The translations under genes and the position numbers were made by a program. A stretch of DNA of 64,000 nt, from positions 52,436-116,435 of the forward strand of contig JAIBAK010000003.1 in assembly GCA_019695215.1 (NCBI GenBank), in the 5' to 3' direction. Below, piece after piece: positions 28,401 through 38,600 of the stretch (position 1 is the first letter of the stretch; the number at the start of each line of letters is the position of its first letter). The notes under the pieces were generated by a model, which was not told where the DNA came from, searched no databases, and worked only from the letters and a program-made list of their open reading frames with translations. This stretch comes from Bacteroidia bacterium. GTDB taxonomy: Bacteria; Bacteroidota; Bacteroidia; UKL13-3.

Positions 28401-31053
28401 GAATGGCTGAGGAATATATATTCGGGTCAATGGTAAACGACTCTGCATAGGTGAATTCATAAGGAGAAAGCTCTCCTTTGGTTATATTGCCATAAGTAAA
28501 ATAAATTTTCTTAAGGGTAAGTTTACCTCCGGGTTGTACTGGTGTAATCCCGTCATAATAATTTGGAATGCCCTTGCACAAAGAATAATCATATTCAAAA
28601 TGAACCACCTTGAGTGGAGTAGGCGTGGTATTGTAAATCCGGTCATGTTTGGCATAAAGTACAATTTCCTTTAAACGTTTGGAGGGTGTATTGCTCAGAT
28701 TTTTCGAGTCAGGCAAGCCGCCTTCTTTAAGGTTTTCAACATCCCAGCTGTCGTACCGGTTTTCCAGCTTAAATTCGGCAATATGGGTTTTGGTAACAAT
28801 GGAGTGCAGGTACCAGATTTCTTTCTCTCCATAGATAATATTGCCTTTATCGTCACAATATTCTCCAAACTTACTCAACAAACCCGGGTTATAACTGGCA
28901 TTGGCATAAGGAACCCTCCACTTATATTTGGCATTGGTGCGGGTGTAATTAAACCGGGTATAGGTGCCTAAGTCATCATCGCTCGGGCCATCCCCTGTTA
29001 CATCCACATAGTCGGGCGATACGATTGCCGTAAGCAGATAAGAATGGGCATAGGCGCCAATGGAAGTCGCATCAAAAAAGTGGTCTGCTCCATTGTTGTT
29101 ATCTGTACTTATATCATCAATATTGGCGTTGGGATAGGTTAAATAGCCGCCATTGCAAATTCCCGTTCTGGCATAGGAGATCCGCTCACCCGTATTTACG
29201 TTTGCAAAATAATTATCAGCATCAATAGCGAAAGTAACTTCCTTCTGGTATGTGTTATAGGCCGGAATGCCATAAATATACCGGCTGCCATCTTCGCTGG
29301 TAGAGGTTATCTGTGAAATATGGTGGAGGGGTAAAGAAAGACGGCTGATCTCTTCTTTGCCATAAACCCCATTAGTCATGGTGAAGGTGGTGCAATTCTG
29401 AATGGGTTTAATTAAGGCGGACCGTGAAGCTTCCAGATTATTCAGGCTGCTTAATGGTTGATTGCGTGGAACCCTTTTGGTTCTTTTGTTATCTGAACTG
29501 CTCAGTTGGGTGGCATTATTTAAAGGGTCAATGCCATCGGTCAATTTGGATTCGGCCCATTGTTTATCTCCATCATTTCCCAGAGTAAACCGGGCTGCTT
29601 TGGTTCCCCACCACTTATCGAATAAGGCGGTTTCCGGATCAACAACAATATCTTCTGTGCGCTTAAAGTAGGCTGGTTCAAAATCAGTGTTAGGAGTAAA
29701 GGCATAATTCCACAGAACATAAGAAGCATCATTGGCATCTTCTCCTCCCCACAAACGGGAAACAGATTCAACTTCGGTAACGGAAAGGTCGGTGCCAAAA
29801 TGGGTATCTGAACTTCCACCAAACTCAACTCCCGGCAGCTCCGTCCCTACCGAATAGCTTGATACCTCTGCATCATAAACTGTTCCTATATCCCCCCTAT
29901 GAAGGCGGTAGCTACCACCGGTTCCTTGAGCTGATAAAGAGAAAACATCATAGTTTAAACTGGCCAGTCCCAGGTTTGGGGTATGGGGGGTAAAGGGTCC
30001 GTCTTTTTCCCGGTTAAAATCCAGCATGGCGTCTCTGGACCGATAAGCTTCACCCAAGTACATATAACCATAAGCATTGGATACTGTTGTGTTGGTAGCA
30101 ACTGTTTGAGTACTGGTGTATCCCTGAAAAGTTGTATTGGGGTGAAAACCTTTTATAGCATATCCAATGGTTGCTTCATAAGCAATGTTGCGGCTACGAA
30201 AAGGGAATTCCAGTTGCGGGGTGTATGAAGGATAGGCAAATGACAGCGTAGCAGAACTAGATCCCCACTTGGTGCTTGCCGGTTTACCTTTTTTGCCGCT
30301 TTGCGCTATACTTCCACTCAGGGTAAGACTTTTAAGTCCATGCCGGCTACTGAAAGATAATCCTAGATTTAGTCCAGATTTAAAGCCATAGATGTTTGCA
30401 ATTGATTTTCCTCGACTCCCATCCAAAGAAAGTCTAGGATGAATTCCGCTTCCCTCCTCTGAATCCGACATTATGCCTAAAGAGAAATTAAGATCCCGGC
30501 TATTAATTTGAGTTATATTGTATACCGGTATAATCCCTGCCTGAACCCCCATTCCAGTATACGAGTTATAGTAAACCCCCAATTGAAAAGTCAAAGAGAA
30601 ATTTTTACTAAGTTTTTTTCCAAAAATTTCGGGATTTTCCAAAGCTGATATCCCGGTGGTAACATTATCCTTCATGTTAAATTCATGGGTTACCGGGTCA
30701 CCTTTAAAATCATCTGGCAGGGAACGCATGTCCCGGTTAATTACTCCGGGGTTAATGTTCCAACCCAAGCCCACCCAGCTGGCTTCCTGGTCCATGGTAA
30801 TATTTGAATTGTAGCTCAGGTTTACGGGATAGCCGCCTACATCCAGTAAAGGAATATTGTAATTAAAATCACCCGAGAAAAGGTCCACCATCTCGGAGGT
30901 TTCAACCGGGGCAAAACTTTGCACTTCGGGCTGGCTTGGCCCACCTGTTAAAGCATAGGTGTAAATGGGAAATAACATTTGTTGCACCATGCCAAACACA
31001 AGGGTAAGGCTTAGCTTTTTTACAATGCCTGAATTTCTGAAAAGTTTAATCAT
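25474..31053 (-). CDS. large secreted RHS/SpvB-like N-half protein (1859 aa)
   Basis: Signal peptide at about residues 1-36. The region just after it (SFAPVETSEMVDLFSGDFNY, then LSYNSNITMDQEASWVGLGW and NPGVINRDMRSLPDDF) is the hallmark opening of Bacteroidota RHS-associated proteins that resemble the SpvB/TcB beta-propeller half of ABC toxins. The remainder is beta-rich and extracellular in character, without transmembrane segments. It ends after SHSGKQSMKLSGQNSY, a point where such proteins usually continue into a jelly roll and YD repeat; that continuation is found on the next gene. It overlaps the upstream lipoprotein gene by four bases. Likely role: shell or scaffold working with the 4861-residue RHS protein. 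Confidence 0.75.
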   Translation of the reverse strand: MIKLFRNSGIVKKLSLTLVFGMVQQMLFPIYTYALTGGPSQPEVQSFAPVETSEMVDLFSGDFNYNIPLLDVGGYPVNLSYNSNITMDQEASWVGLGWNINPGVINRDMRSLPDDFKGDPVTHEFNMKDNVTTGISALENPEIFGKKLSKNFSLTFQLGVYYNSYTGMGVQAGIIPVYNITQINSRDLNFSLGIMSDSEEGSGIHPRLSLDGSRGKSIANIYGFKSGLNLGLSFSSRHGLKSLTLSGSIAQSGKKGKPASTKWGSSSATLSFAYPSYTPQLEFPFRSRNIAYEATIGYAIKGFHPNTTFQGYTSTQTVATNTTVSNAYGYMYLGEAYRSRDAMLDFNREKDGPFTPHTPNLGLASLNYDVFSLSAQGTGGSYRLHRGDIGTVYDAEVSSYSVGTELPGVEFGGSSDTHFGTDLSVTEVESVSRLWGGEDANDASYVLWNYAFTPNTDFEPAYFKRTEDIVVDPETALFDKWWGTKAARFTLGNDGDKQWAESKLTDGIDPLNNATQLSSSDNKRTKRVPRNQPLSSLNNLEASRSALIKPIQNCTTFTMTNGVYGKEEISRLSLPLHHISQITSTSEDGSRYIYGIPAYNTYQKEVTFAIDADNYFANVNTGERISYARTGICNGGYLTYPNANIDDISTDNNNGADHFFDATSIGAYAHSYLLTAIVSPDYVDVTGDGPSDDDLGTYTRFNYTRTNAKYKWRVPYANASYNPGLLSKFGEYCDDKGNIIYGEKEIWYLHSIVTKTHIAEFKLENRYDSWDVENLKEGGLPDSKNLSNTPSKRLKEIVLYAKHDRIYNTTPTPLKVVHFEYDYSLCKGIPNYYDGITPVQPGGKLTLKKIYFTYGNITKGELSPYEFTYAESFTIDPNIYSSAIPYNYDIKGYDRWGNFNPNYPTSNSAANALLVPFPVQEYPYVNQKRGITDLFSRAWKLEKIALPSGGEINVSYEADDYAYVQNKRAMQMTHIDRSTSVPDDNWNHDDIMQWLAGVSSTAYLNDYGKELYSTTSTARNILFFELDEPINAAEYSNNSTKFEQEFRKKYILDENGNPIKDMYFKFHIELYNQAPQSHIQEYIPGYAELTDAGICPIPFGSSPDALIKYGWLRIKNENIPDKIPKSPQTCNPISLASWNFMKMNYPQIAYGKPAKEEKDLIQFFDKLISTIADLVPIQKGMCSRLREHESARLFFANSMVRLYQPTNKKLGGGARVKEIRISDKWEGESGNGYEYGQTYDYTKIENEKEISSGIATYEPMIGADENPFRMPIYHSEQKPLAPDDRFMHETPYGEMFFPGASVGYSQVTVKNLNHVGVKRHATGSTVHKYYTAKDFPTITSATNIASDRYKTNPLLALTNIESKDYQAVSQGYCIELNDMHGKPKGEYHYNEAGELITKTVYRYKTKDNHPSQLSSTVQTIDRSGTISNVTLGLDYDIVGDLRENKTETTSRGTANNLEMIVAAAVTLPIPIFWPVAIKEKTRFRSAVLTKVILRHGLLDEVTAYDQGSSITTKNVLYDQLTGSVLLTRTTNDFKDPVYSLTIPAHWAYQRMGQVYHNQDLVLTGAEAKLHPTNYFIEGDEVSVEKFSIKNPYRKQTSGWVTQVSPLVVSDRDGKKLKIPDVAQLKITRSGRRNMQNMPIAKIVMLDNPVQGNKLVFNRVIDAMAVEYSDDWGLFCSECGYYPDKVFNPFVAGTKGNWRLKRNYAYLTGRDQSSKNKNTNTRSDGVYEYFASFWQTNGSGYWVPVKDGWTFVSEVTVYSPYGVELENRDALNRYSSALYGYNFTLPVAVGQNAQYAEIAFDAFEDYQYDKTCSEHFGYGKTNYKAGSYLSNSVSHSGKQSMKLSGQNSYISTTKNLKKCK

Positions 31054-31772
31054 AACTGATCCTGGTTTACGTTGGGAATTTGCGAGAGTACTTCTTTAGG
31101 GATACGAATATTAATTTGTCCCATATCAAAAAGCCGGTCGCGGCAGATGAATATTTTATTGTTTACTTGTTGAGATCGGGAAGGAAAGGCGAGGGAGAAC
31201 TGAAGCAGGGAAGCATTATTATAAGCGCGTTCAAAATGGGCAAAACTGCAGGGCAATGTATCGTTGCCATCAACCAAAAACAAATCTTCTTGTATATGAA
31301 ACGAGCAATAGTTTACCCGCTCTTTATATTCCTCTTCCGATGTTAAATTAATTTTTAGAAGCTCTGTGGCTTCATTGGTTGGAACTTTAATGGTGAAAAG
31401 GAAAAATTGCTGTGAAGAGAGGTCTTTCACCCGCTCATTAATCAGCCTTCTATTATTCCATTTTGTTCTTCCTGCTGTAAATAATACTTCATAAAGTACC
31501 GGTTTATAACGAAGCGTGTATTCAAAAATGCCAAGTTTTTTTGATACTTCTAATCCGTTTTCCGGTTTTCTTACCCAGTTGAAATATTCCTGGTAGGAAG
31601 TAACCGTATTGGTTGATCCGCTGGAATGTGTTGCTGTACCCGAAGGGAATTCAGAAGTAGCAGAAGCAGCCGCCTCTTCCTTTTTTTGTGCAGATGAGTT
31701 AATGGAAGTGCAGGCAGCCATCATTACGCAGGCAAAGAGTAGAAGGATCAATGGACAGTAATTTTTTATCAT
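31050..31772 (-). CDS. lipoprotein of the RHS operon
   Basis: 240 residues. Signal peptide with lipobox MMAAC (Cys at about residue 21), followed by a Ser/Ala/Glu-rich linker to ~60 and a folded part without a recognised domain. The stop overlaps the start of the 1859-residue RHS-like gene (ATGA). Its place between the chaperone gene and the RHS genes suggests an envelope-anchored factor for secretion or docking rather than immunity, since the presumed immunity protein lies at the other end of the operon. Function is otherwise unknown. Confidence 0.7.
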   Translation of the reverse strand: MIKNYCPLILLLFACVMMAACTSINSSAQKKEEAAASATSEFPSGTATHSSGSTNTVTSYQEYFNWVRKPENGLEVSKKLGIFEYTLRYKPVLYEVLFTAGRTKWNNRRLINERVKDLSSQQFFLFTIKVPTNEATELLKINLTSEEEYKERVNYCSFHIQEDLFLVDGNDTLPCSFAHFERAYNNASLLQFSLAFPSRSQQVNNKIFICRDRLFDMGQINIRIPKEVLSQIPNVNQDQL

Positions 31773-31801
31773 GCTGCAGAAGCGTTTGGTTTTGTTGGTT
31801 C

Positions 31802-32332
31802 TTATTTCGGTTCGCCCATGTATCGTTTGTTTATATAAGCAATTATATTATCGGTTAATTCTATTTTTCCTTCTCCATACATCAGAATGCCTGAACCATC
31901 TGCACTCAGCACCAGATCATAATTCTGACTTTCGGCATAATCCCGTACATATTGATTCAACTGCATGGTGATTTTATTATGAAAATCAGTACGTACCTCT
32001 TCCAGCTGCTCTTCCAGTTTTTTCTTTTGCATCAGCAACATGTTTCCCTTTCTCCTGTGCTCATTGATGAGAGATTCTTTTCCCTTGTCTTCATTCATCA
32101 GATTGGATAAAACAGACAATTCCATTTCAATGCTGTCAATCTGGTTTCCGGTGGCAAGTTGCCGGCTTTCTAATTCTTTCTGCAATTGTTTTTTATAGGC
32201 AAACTGATCATACACCTTGGGCAGGTCCATCCAGCCAATTTTTGAAGAGCGGTTAAACAGGTGGTTGGCCCATAGGGCGGCAGCAGCAACCACTATCAGA
32301 AGGGTGGAATAGATAAGTATTTTCTTAGTCAT
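31802..32332 (-). CDS. OmpH/Skp-like periplasmic chaperone
   Basis: 176 residues. One N-terminal hydrophobic segment (~5-25) acts as signal anchor, followed by IGWMDLPKVYDQFAYKKQLQ, the usual Skp/OmpH start, then a long charged helical region (~50-130) predicted as coiled coil, and the C-terminal strand block YDLVLSADGSGILMYGEG. Family members hold unfolded outer-membrane or secreted proteins in the periplasm. Such a gene inside an RHS operon, next to a putative barrel, suggests a dedicated chaperone for the very large clients. It overlaps the upstream gene by 8 nt; 29 nt separate it from the lipoprotein gene. Confidence 0.8.
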   Translation of the reverse strand: MTKKILIYSTLLIVVAAAALWANHLFNRSSKIGWMDLPKVYDQFAYKKQLQKELESRQLATGNQIDSIEMELSVLSNLMNEDKGKESLINEHRRKGNMLLMQKKKLEEQLEEVRTDFHNKITMQLNQYVRDYAESQNYDLVLSADGSGILMYGEGKIELTDNIIAYINKRYMGEPK

Positions 32333-33428
32333 ATTTCATTTTAAGGCTGAGTTTGAAAACTTCATTTTTTTCGTTGATGGCCTCGAGTAGATAGATCTGA
32401 TTTTCCTTAAGTGCGCAGGGATTTAAATCCAGTATAAATAGATTATCCCCTTTCAGTTTTTTATAAAGCGTATTGCAGGAGGTGAGTACATCATTTCCTT
32501 TTGAATCATAGATATGTATTTTAAAAGAAGAAGGAGTATAATCTTCAGTAAACTTAAACCATACCTTTCCGTTTTTACACTGGTAATAACTCCCGTCTGG
32601 AATTTTTTTCAGGATGGCATAAGAATTTATGCTTGAATCCATTTCAGAAGTCACCGGATTTAATTGAAAGGTCCATATTTCTGTTTGGGTTATTTCAGTG
32701 GTTCCCGCATAGGCATATATTTTCCAGGCATAGGGCTGGTTTATTTCCAGTTTGGGAGAGGTAAAAGGATAAAAGAGTGAGGTGGTTTGAATACCCGAAA
32801 GCTCAAAGAGCGGATAATTGCGAACGATGGCTTCGGCCGCACTTTGACCCGTATTTATTTTAACCAAAACCAATTTGTAAGTAATGGCAATGCTCCCGGT
32901 TAAAGGCGAAGGAGGCCCCCAGGTAAGAATCGGGTTATAAGTTTGTATTACCGATTCATTAGCCGGTGTAATAAGGAAAGGAGGAGATAACTGGGAAGAT
33001 TCATATTCAGTGCATCCTTCAGTTATATTCTCTCCGGTGGCTACATCAAGTACATTTATGCAAATGGTATATTCTCCAGAAGGGATTAAAATGGCATTAC
33101 CTGAAGAGGCAATGGCGTTGCTGAATGATTCAAAATTTCGCAACTGAATATTAGCTCCGGCAACGTAATTATACCCTTTTTTTACCCTAAAGGGTAAAGT
33201 GATTTCTTTTAATAGCATAGCATTCCCTTTTGATAAGGTAAGCTCAAAATAAAGGTCCCGCTCTTCAGTGTTGTTATTAAAAAGGTCAGCAGAAAAAAGA
33301 TCGTGTGCTGCGGTGACAGAGGCAAGCGGAGGTTTAACTACGATGCTAATCTGAGAAAAGACATTGGGACCCATTGCCAATGAGAAGATGATCAAACAGA
33401 TTAATCGCAGGCATCTTAAGCAATTCAT
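32325..33428 (-). CDS. secreted Ig/FN3-like protein of the RHS operon
   Basis: 367 residues with a signal peptide (cleavage near VFSQ, ~residue 26). Residues ~30-130 resemble an Ig-like bundle; ~140-255 an FN3-like domain (FLITPANESVIQTYNPILTW, YAWKIYAYAGTTE); ~280-367 a further beta domain. No catalytic motif. It starts 5 nt after the barrel gene and overlaps the chaperone gene. Proteins of this make-up often accompany Bacteroidota outer-membrane machinery, but I do not recognise a named family. An adaptor role is inferred. Confidence 0.65.
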   Translation of the reverse strand: MNCLRCLRLICLIIFSLAMGPNVFSQISIVVKPPLASVTAAHDLFSADLFNNNTEERDLYFELTLSKGNAMLLKEITLPFRVKKGYNYVAGANIQLRNFESFSNAIASSGNAILIPSGEYTICINVLDVATGENITEGCTEYESSQLSPPFLITPANESVIQTYNPILTWGPPSPLTGSIAITYKLVLVKINTGQSAAEAIVRNYPLFELSGIQTTSLFYPFTSPKLEINQPYAWKIYAYAGTTEITQTEIWTFQLNPVTSEMDSSINSYAILKKIPDGSYYQCKNGKVWFKFTEDYTPSSFKIHIYDSKGNDVLTSCNTLYKKLKGDNLFILDLNPCALKENQIYLLEAINEKNEVFKLSLKMKYD

Positions 33429-33433
33429 ACAGG

Positions 33434-35449
33434 TTAGAATTTAAAGCTGGTTCTTAAAGTTGCATCAAGTTTATTTCGTGTTACAGAATTTTCAAAAACG
33501 TTGGAGCTAAATAAGATTATTTCGGAATGAAATCCAAATAAAATTTTCGAAGAAATAAAAAAATCCAAACCGACAGATAATTTTTTTAGTGTTGAGACTT
33601 CTTTATCTGTTGAATAGGTGTAACCGCAACTAAGGCTGTACTTTTTTCGCAGGTACCTGCCCTGAAGGCTAAAACTTTCTCCCGATTTTAGGGCAAGTGA
33701 GTCAGCCTGAATCTGATGGTTATACTGAGCTGCCGAAACGGAGAGTTCATACCTGTTTAGAAAATTCAGGGTATTATTGACGCTCATCAATAAACTTGTT
33801 TGATCAGGGCTCCCGGTTGAACGAACAAACTGTTGGTTTAAGCTAATGCCAAGATTGTCCCATATTTTTTTATAACGTTTTAGGTAACCCGAACTGATCA
33901 GGAAGGATTCTACATTAACCCGTTGAAACAAGCCATTATTACTGGTTTTCATTTGGGCCGGATTATACGAAATACTAAGGTAGGGGTATTTTGACGGTGT
34001 ATAAGTGATGGTGTAGCAATAAATGATGTTACTGCTTGAAGCCGATTTAGTGTGCAACAAATTATCGTGTAGTGTACTAATTGCTATATTGGCTAGTAAA
34101 ACATTCTTGTATAATTTTTGAGAAAACTTTATTTCCTTTTTTTCCGAATCCTTCCTTAGGTTAAAGAGCCCGTAACTATTATATAAAGGCAAAACGCGGG
34201 TAAGGGTGGCAGTAATCCTTGTTTTATTTTTGAACCATCTGGAATCTATTTTAGTTCTCCAGGCCTCCGATGATTTTCGGTTGGTATGGCTGAGGATAGG
34301 TTCTGAATTTTCAGAGAACAGGGTTTTATCTTTTGAAACGGCATATTCCGATTCAACCATAATATTACTGTTTAGATTAAGGTGGTATTGCGCACCAATC
34401 ACCAGGTTTCTGTTTCCTTTTGTTCGTAATGAGTTACTTTCTGTAATAACCATACCGGCATGAGACCTGTTAATATCACCTATTCCAAACTGGATACCCT
34501 TGAGGAAAACAGATTCCATGTCTTTTGCGGGAAGTGGATTGTACCCGTTAAATAGCCATGTTTTTCCTAAACAGGCACCGGCATAAATGCTTCCGGTGTT
34601 TACCAGTATTTCCCCTCCGGTAATCATTTTACCATTTAAAATAAGGTTGGAATATACCGGGTAAATATTTCCCAGTCCAACCTTATCGATTGAAAGGAGA
34701 AGGTTATCCTTTTTGGAAAATCCGGAGGATTTCCGGTACAATTTTTTTAAATGCCTGATGCCATTAAGCCGTTCGGTTTTTCTTTGAAGTGCCAGTTCGT
34801 CCATGCGTGCTGAAACATCCATTCCTATCTTTAGTTTCGTCAGATGATCCAGTTGTTTCATCCGTAATTCATACATAGCCAAACTGGCTTCAGCCCCCGT
34901 CATATGTTTAAATGAGGTATCCAGAAAACTGGTATCAATGCGGATATACTTTGTTTTTTGATACAGCTCAATATCATTACTTATTTTACCTATTTCCTTT
35001 TCAATATGGGGAAGGTCGAAGGACTGTCCTTTGAAATAGAGGCTGTCATTAATCAGACCTTTCTGTTCCAAACGGAGCTGGTTTATCAGTTCTTTTCTTT
35101 TCAGTTCCCTAAGCTTATTAAAATCGGAGGAAACATAAAAACTGTTTACAGGGTATAAGTTGTTTGATTGGCTGAAATAATTCCATCCTATCGAAACGGG
35201 GAGTTTAGTTTGATTCAGTGTTACAATTGTATTGTTTCTTACATAGGTGAGTGGAGACTTTTGTCCGAATAGCCGGAAGTTGGAGTAATATCCTTCGGTG
35301 GTGGAGTTAATGGAAACGGAAGAAAAAGAGGGCCCCTTACTGCTGTCTGAAACTTGCCCATAGCCAAATCCACTTACGTTAACCGGGAAGAAACAGCAGG
35401 AGAAAAGCGTATATATTAAAATGAATGGATTAGGTATCCGGTTTTTCAT
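33434..35449 (-). CDS. probable outer-membrane beta-barrel, first gene of RHS operon
   Basis: 671 residues. Signal peptide at ~1-27, then a charged helical segment (~110-230: many Lys/Glu/Leu, as in LRELKRKELINQLRLEQKG), then ~400 residues of alternating short polar and aromatic strands ending in ...ATLRTSFKF. A terminal Phe after an amphipathic strand is the usual BAM-recognition end of outer-membrane barrels. No TonB plug or carboxypeptidase domain is evident. As first gene of an operon holding a chaperone and RHS toxins, it may be their export channel or surface anchor. That is an inference; a barrel of unrelated function is possible. Confidence 0.6.
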   Translation of the reverse strand: MKNRIPNPFILIYTLFSCCFFPVNVSGFGYGQVSDSSKGPSFSSVSINSTTEGYYSNFRLFGQKSPLTYVRNNTIVTLNQTKLPVSIGWNYFSQSNNLYPVNSFYVSSDFNKLRELKRKELINQLRLEQKGLINDSLYFKGQSFDLPHIEKEIGKISNDIELYQKTKYIRIDTSFLDTSFKHMTGAEASLAMYELRMKQLDHLTKLKIGMDVSARMDELALQRKTERLNGIRHLKKLYRKSSGFSKKDNLLLSIDKVGLGNIYPVYSNLILNGKMITGGEILVNTGSIYAGACLGKTWLFNGYNPLPAKDMESVFLKGIQFGIGDINRSHAGMVITESNSLRTKGNRNLVIGAQYHLNLNSNIMVESEYAVSKDKTLFSENSEPILSHTNRKSSEAWRTKIDSRWFKNKTRITATLTRVLPLYNSYGLFNLRKDSEKKEIKFSQKLYKNVLLANIAISTLHDNLLHTKSASSSNIIYCYTITYTPSKYPYLSISYNPAQMKTSNNGLFQRVNVESFLISSGYLKRYKKIWDNLGISLNQQFVRSTGSPDQTSLLMSVNNTLNFLNRYELSVSAAQYNHQIQADSLALKSGESFSLQGRYLRKKYSLSCGYTYSTDKEVSTLKKLSVGLDFFISSKILFGFHSEIILFSSNVFENSVTRNKLDATLRTSFKF

Positions 35450-35481
35450 TCGGGTTTATGGCTCAGACTTTTTACATACTT

Positions 35482-35512
35482 CAACTTTAGAGTTTTTTTC
35501 CCAAATAAACAA
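35482..35512 (-). promoter_or_regulatory. weak promoter candidate for the RHS operon
   Basis: On the minus strand TTG (35510-35512), a 20-nt spacer and TAAAGTTG (35482-35489) approximate the Bacteroidota TTG/TAnnTTTG promoter with one mismatch, about 33 nt before the barrel gene start. It is the best match seen in this divergent intergenic region. Confidence 0.25.
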
Positions 35513-35615
35513 AATCATTCTCCCCGCATACCCGTTTGACGGGGGGAAGGGCATAACTATCAAAATCTGACTTGATGGAAATTAATAGACTGATTTGCGG
35601 ATAACAAAATCGGTT

Positions 35616-35644
35616 TTGTTTTATTATTTTTTCCGTTAACTTGC
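35616..35644 (+). promoter_or_regulatory. promoter candidate for the 1408-residue T9SS cargo
   Basis: TTG (35616-35618), an 18-nt spacer and TAACTTGC (35637-35644) resemble the Bacteroidota promoter, 27 nt before the ATG. A hairpin AACAAAA-TCGG-TTTTGTT (35603-35620) overlaps the TTG element and could be an operator. Confidence 0.35.
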
Positions 35645-35671
35645 CTGCTCTAAGAAAATAATGACTGCCCT

Positions 35672-38600
35672 ATGAAACATTTTTTACTATTTGCTGGCGT
35701 ATTTTTAGGATGTGTTGCGAATGCTCTTTCTGAAAAACTTTCAGCACCGGCTTCTTCCAGGTTATTCATTGAAAATCTGGGCCAGATTACGGAACGTGAT
35801 GGCAAAGCCAGACCGGATATTTATTTTATGCTGCGCGATGCGGGGATGAACCTGTTTGTAACATCCATGGGTCTGCATTACCAGTTTTCAAAAATAGGAA
35901 AAGCGCTGGCCTTGCCGGTAAAGGATACGGCAGAGGTGCCTTACAATATAAGCCTGTACCGAATGGAGATGGAATTGGTGGGCGCCAACCCGCGTGCTGA
36001 GATAGTGAAACAGGAGCAGCAGGAATATTACGAAAACTATTACAATATCATTGGCATGCCTGAAGGTATTCCCTTTGTGCATACCTACACACGGATTATT
36101 TACAAAAACATCTATCCTCAAATAGACTGGGTGTTGTATGTAAAAAACAACGAGGTAAAATATGATTTTCTGGTACACCCCGGAGGAGATGCCGGCCAAA
36201 TTAAACTGCGTTACAAGGGGGCTGATGATGCCCATGTGAATGCAGACGGATCAGTTACTTTTATTACCCCATTGGGACAGGTAAACGAAATGCCACCGGT
36301 AAGCTGGGTTGATGAAACAAAACAACCGGTTACCAGCCGATATCTTTTAATAAAGAAGGATAACGATTACCTCATGTCTTTTGATTTAAGCAACCTCCCT
36401 CCTCCGGCCAACAGCACTTATTCGCTTACCATTGACCCTGTATTGCTGTGGTCCTCCTATTATGGAGGAGGTTCAATCGATTATTTCAAAGGTACCACTC
36501 GCGATGCAGATGGTAATATTATTTTTGTAGGAGTTGCTTCTTCGGGGTCTTTGGCAACATCCGGGGCCTATTCCACCTCAATAACCGGATATTATGATGG
36601 TTTGCTGGCAAAATTTACACCTGGCCAAAGCAGAATGTGGGCTACTTATTATGGTGGAGTGCAAAGGGATGAGTTTTATTGCGTGGCGGCTGACCGCAGC
36701 AGTAATATTTACGCAGCCGGGATAACTAAAAGTAGTACTAATATTGCCACTTCGCAGGCTCATAAAACTACTTTTAATTCCGGTATTTCTTATGTTGAAG
36801 GATTAATTGTCGCTTTCACTTCAGCCGGTAATCGTATTTGGGGAACCTATTTTGGAGGAGAGGATGATGATCATATTTGCGGAATAGCTGTAAACAGGGA
36901 GGATCAGCTTTTTATTGCCGGTCAAACACTTAGCACAGACGGTATTGCATCAGCCATTCCCGGATATTTTGTTCAGATGAGCGGGGCAACGCCTATTACT
37001 TCTTCTGTTTATAATGGCCCTGCATTTATTGCCAGTTTTAATAAGAGTGGGAAAAAGCTTTGGGGTACTTACTATGGAGAGAATTTTTCGTTTACCTCTT
37101 ATAATCTTACCACGATAAAGCCGGTTGATATTACCTGCGACAATGCCGGCTACGTTTATTTTACAGGGTACAGCTTTCCTTCAAGTGCTCAGACCAGAGC
37201 ATTGTATATTCAAAATGCTTTTCAAAACACCTATGCAGGTGGCATTGAAGGATGTTTGGCCAAATTCAAACCCAATGGGCAAAGGGTTTGGGGGACGTTT
37301 GTAGGAGGTTCCGGAGATGATTATGTACATGGAATTACCTGCGATGACAGCGCCAATGTGTATATCTGTGGGGCAACGGGATCTGCCGGTATGGCTTATA
37401 ACGGTTGGCAAAGTACGTTCAGCGGACAAAATGCTGCTTTTGTGGCCAAGTATGATTCAAGCGGCAAACGTATCTGGTACACTTATCTGGGTGGCCCAAG
37501 TACAAGCGTAAATGAATTAAACCTGTATGCAGCCCAGGCTGATGAGAAAGGGAATGTATTGGTAGGAGGTATTAGCAGCAATAATTTTGGGTATGCCCCA
37601 TTTACTTCTTATGGAGGAGGGATGGATTTTTTTCTGGCCCGCTTCACGGCAAACGGGACTTTAAAGTGGTGTACCCCCAAGGGGGGAGCCGATTCAGATG
37701 ACCTTCGGGATATAACGGTTGATAATGAAGGAGCAGTTTATGCTGCGGGATTTACCCCCAGCACCTCCGGCATAGCATACAATGCTTTTCAAAGTAGTTA
37801 TGGAGGAGGAACCAACTCATGGGATGGTGTGATGATGAAAATCCAGTACGATACTTTAAAGTTGATTCGTCCGCAACTGGATAAAATTGAATATTGCAAG
37901 GGAGACAGCGCCTGGGTGAAGTTTAAAGTGAATGCTGCCTTTAATGCGAACGATACTTTCCGCATTGAATTGAGCAATAACAACGGGGTTTTTGTCAATA
38001 CCACTTTGTTAGGTGTAAAACCTTACACCTCTGTAGGCCTTGACAGTATTAAAATAGCTTTGCCTTCGGGCCTTACGCAAAATGGGTATTACCGGGCGCG
38101 CGTGGTGGCCACCAGCCCGGCCGACACCTCATTTGCTTCTGCATTTTTTATTATTCAGGTACCGGCAAGCGCAGTGATAACACCAAGTGCTAAAACGGAT
38201 ATTTGTCAGGGTGCCGCCATCAGCCTTTCGGTTCCGGTATATCCGGTGACTTATCGTTGGCAAAAAAACGGGGCTAACACAAGTTCAGCAGGTGATACAC
38301 TTAATTCCTTACTGGTAAATCAGGCCGGAACATACAGGGTAAAACTAACTACCAGTGCCGGCTGTGTGTCGTATTCAAATGATACCATTGTTACAGTAAA
38401 TCCGTATCCGGTCATCAATGCTAAAATCAATACTACCGGCCAATGTTTAACCAATAACCTGTTTAAAGTGGCCGATAGCAGTACCATCAGCGCGGGAGTT
38501 ATCGCGAACAGATTATGGAATCTTGGAGACAATATCACAGCTACCGCACTTGATACGCAAAGGCATTTTACCAACCCAGGCAATTACACAATAACCTTAG

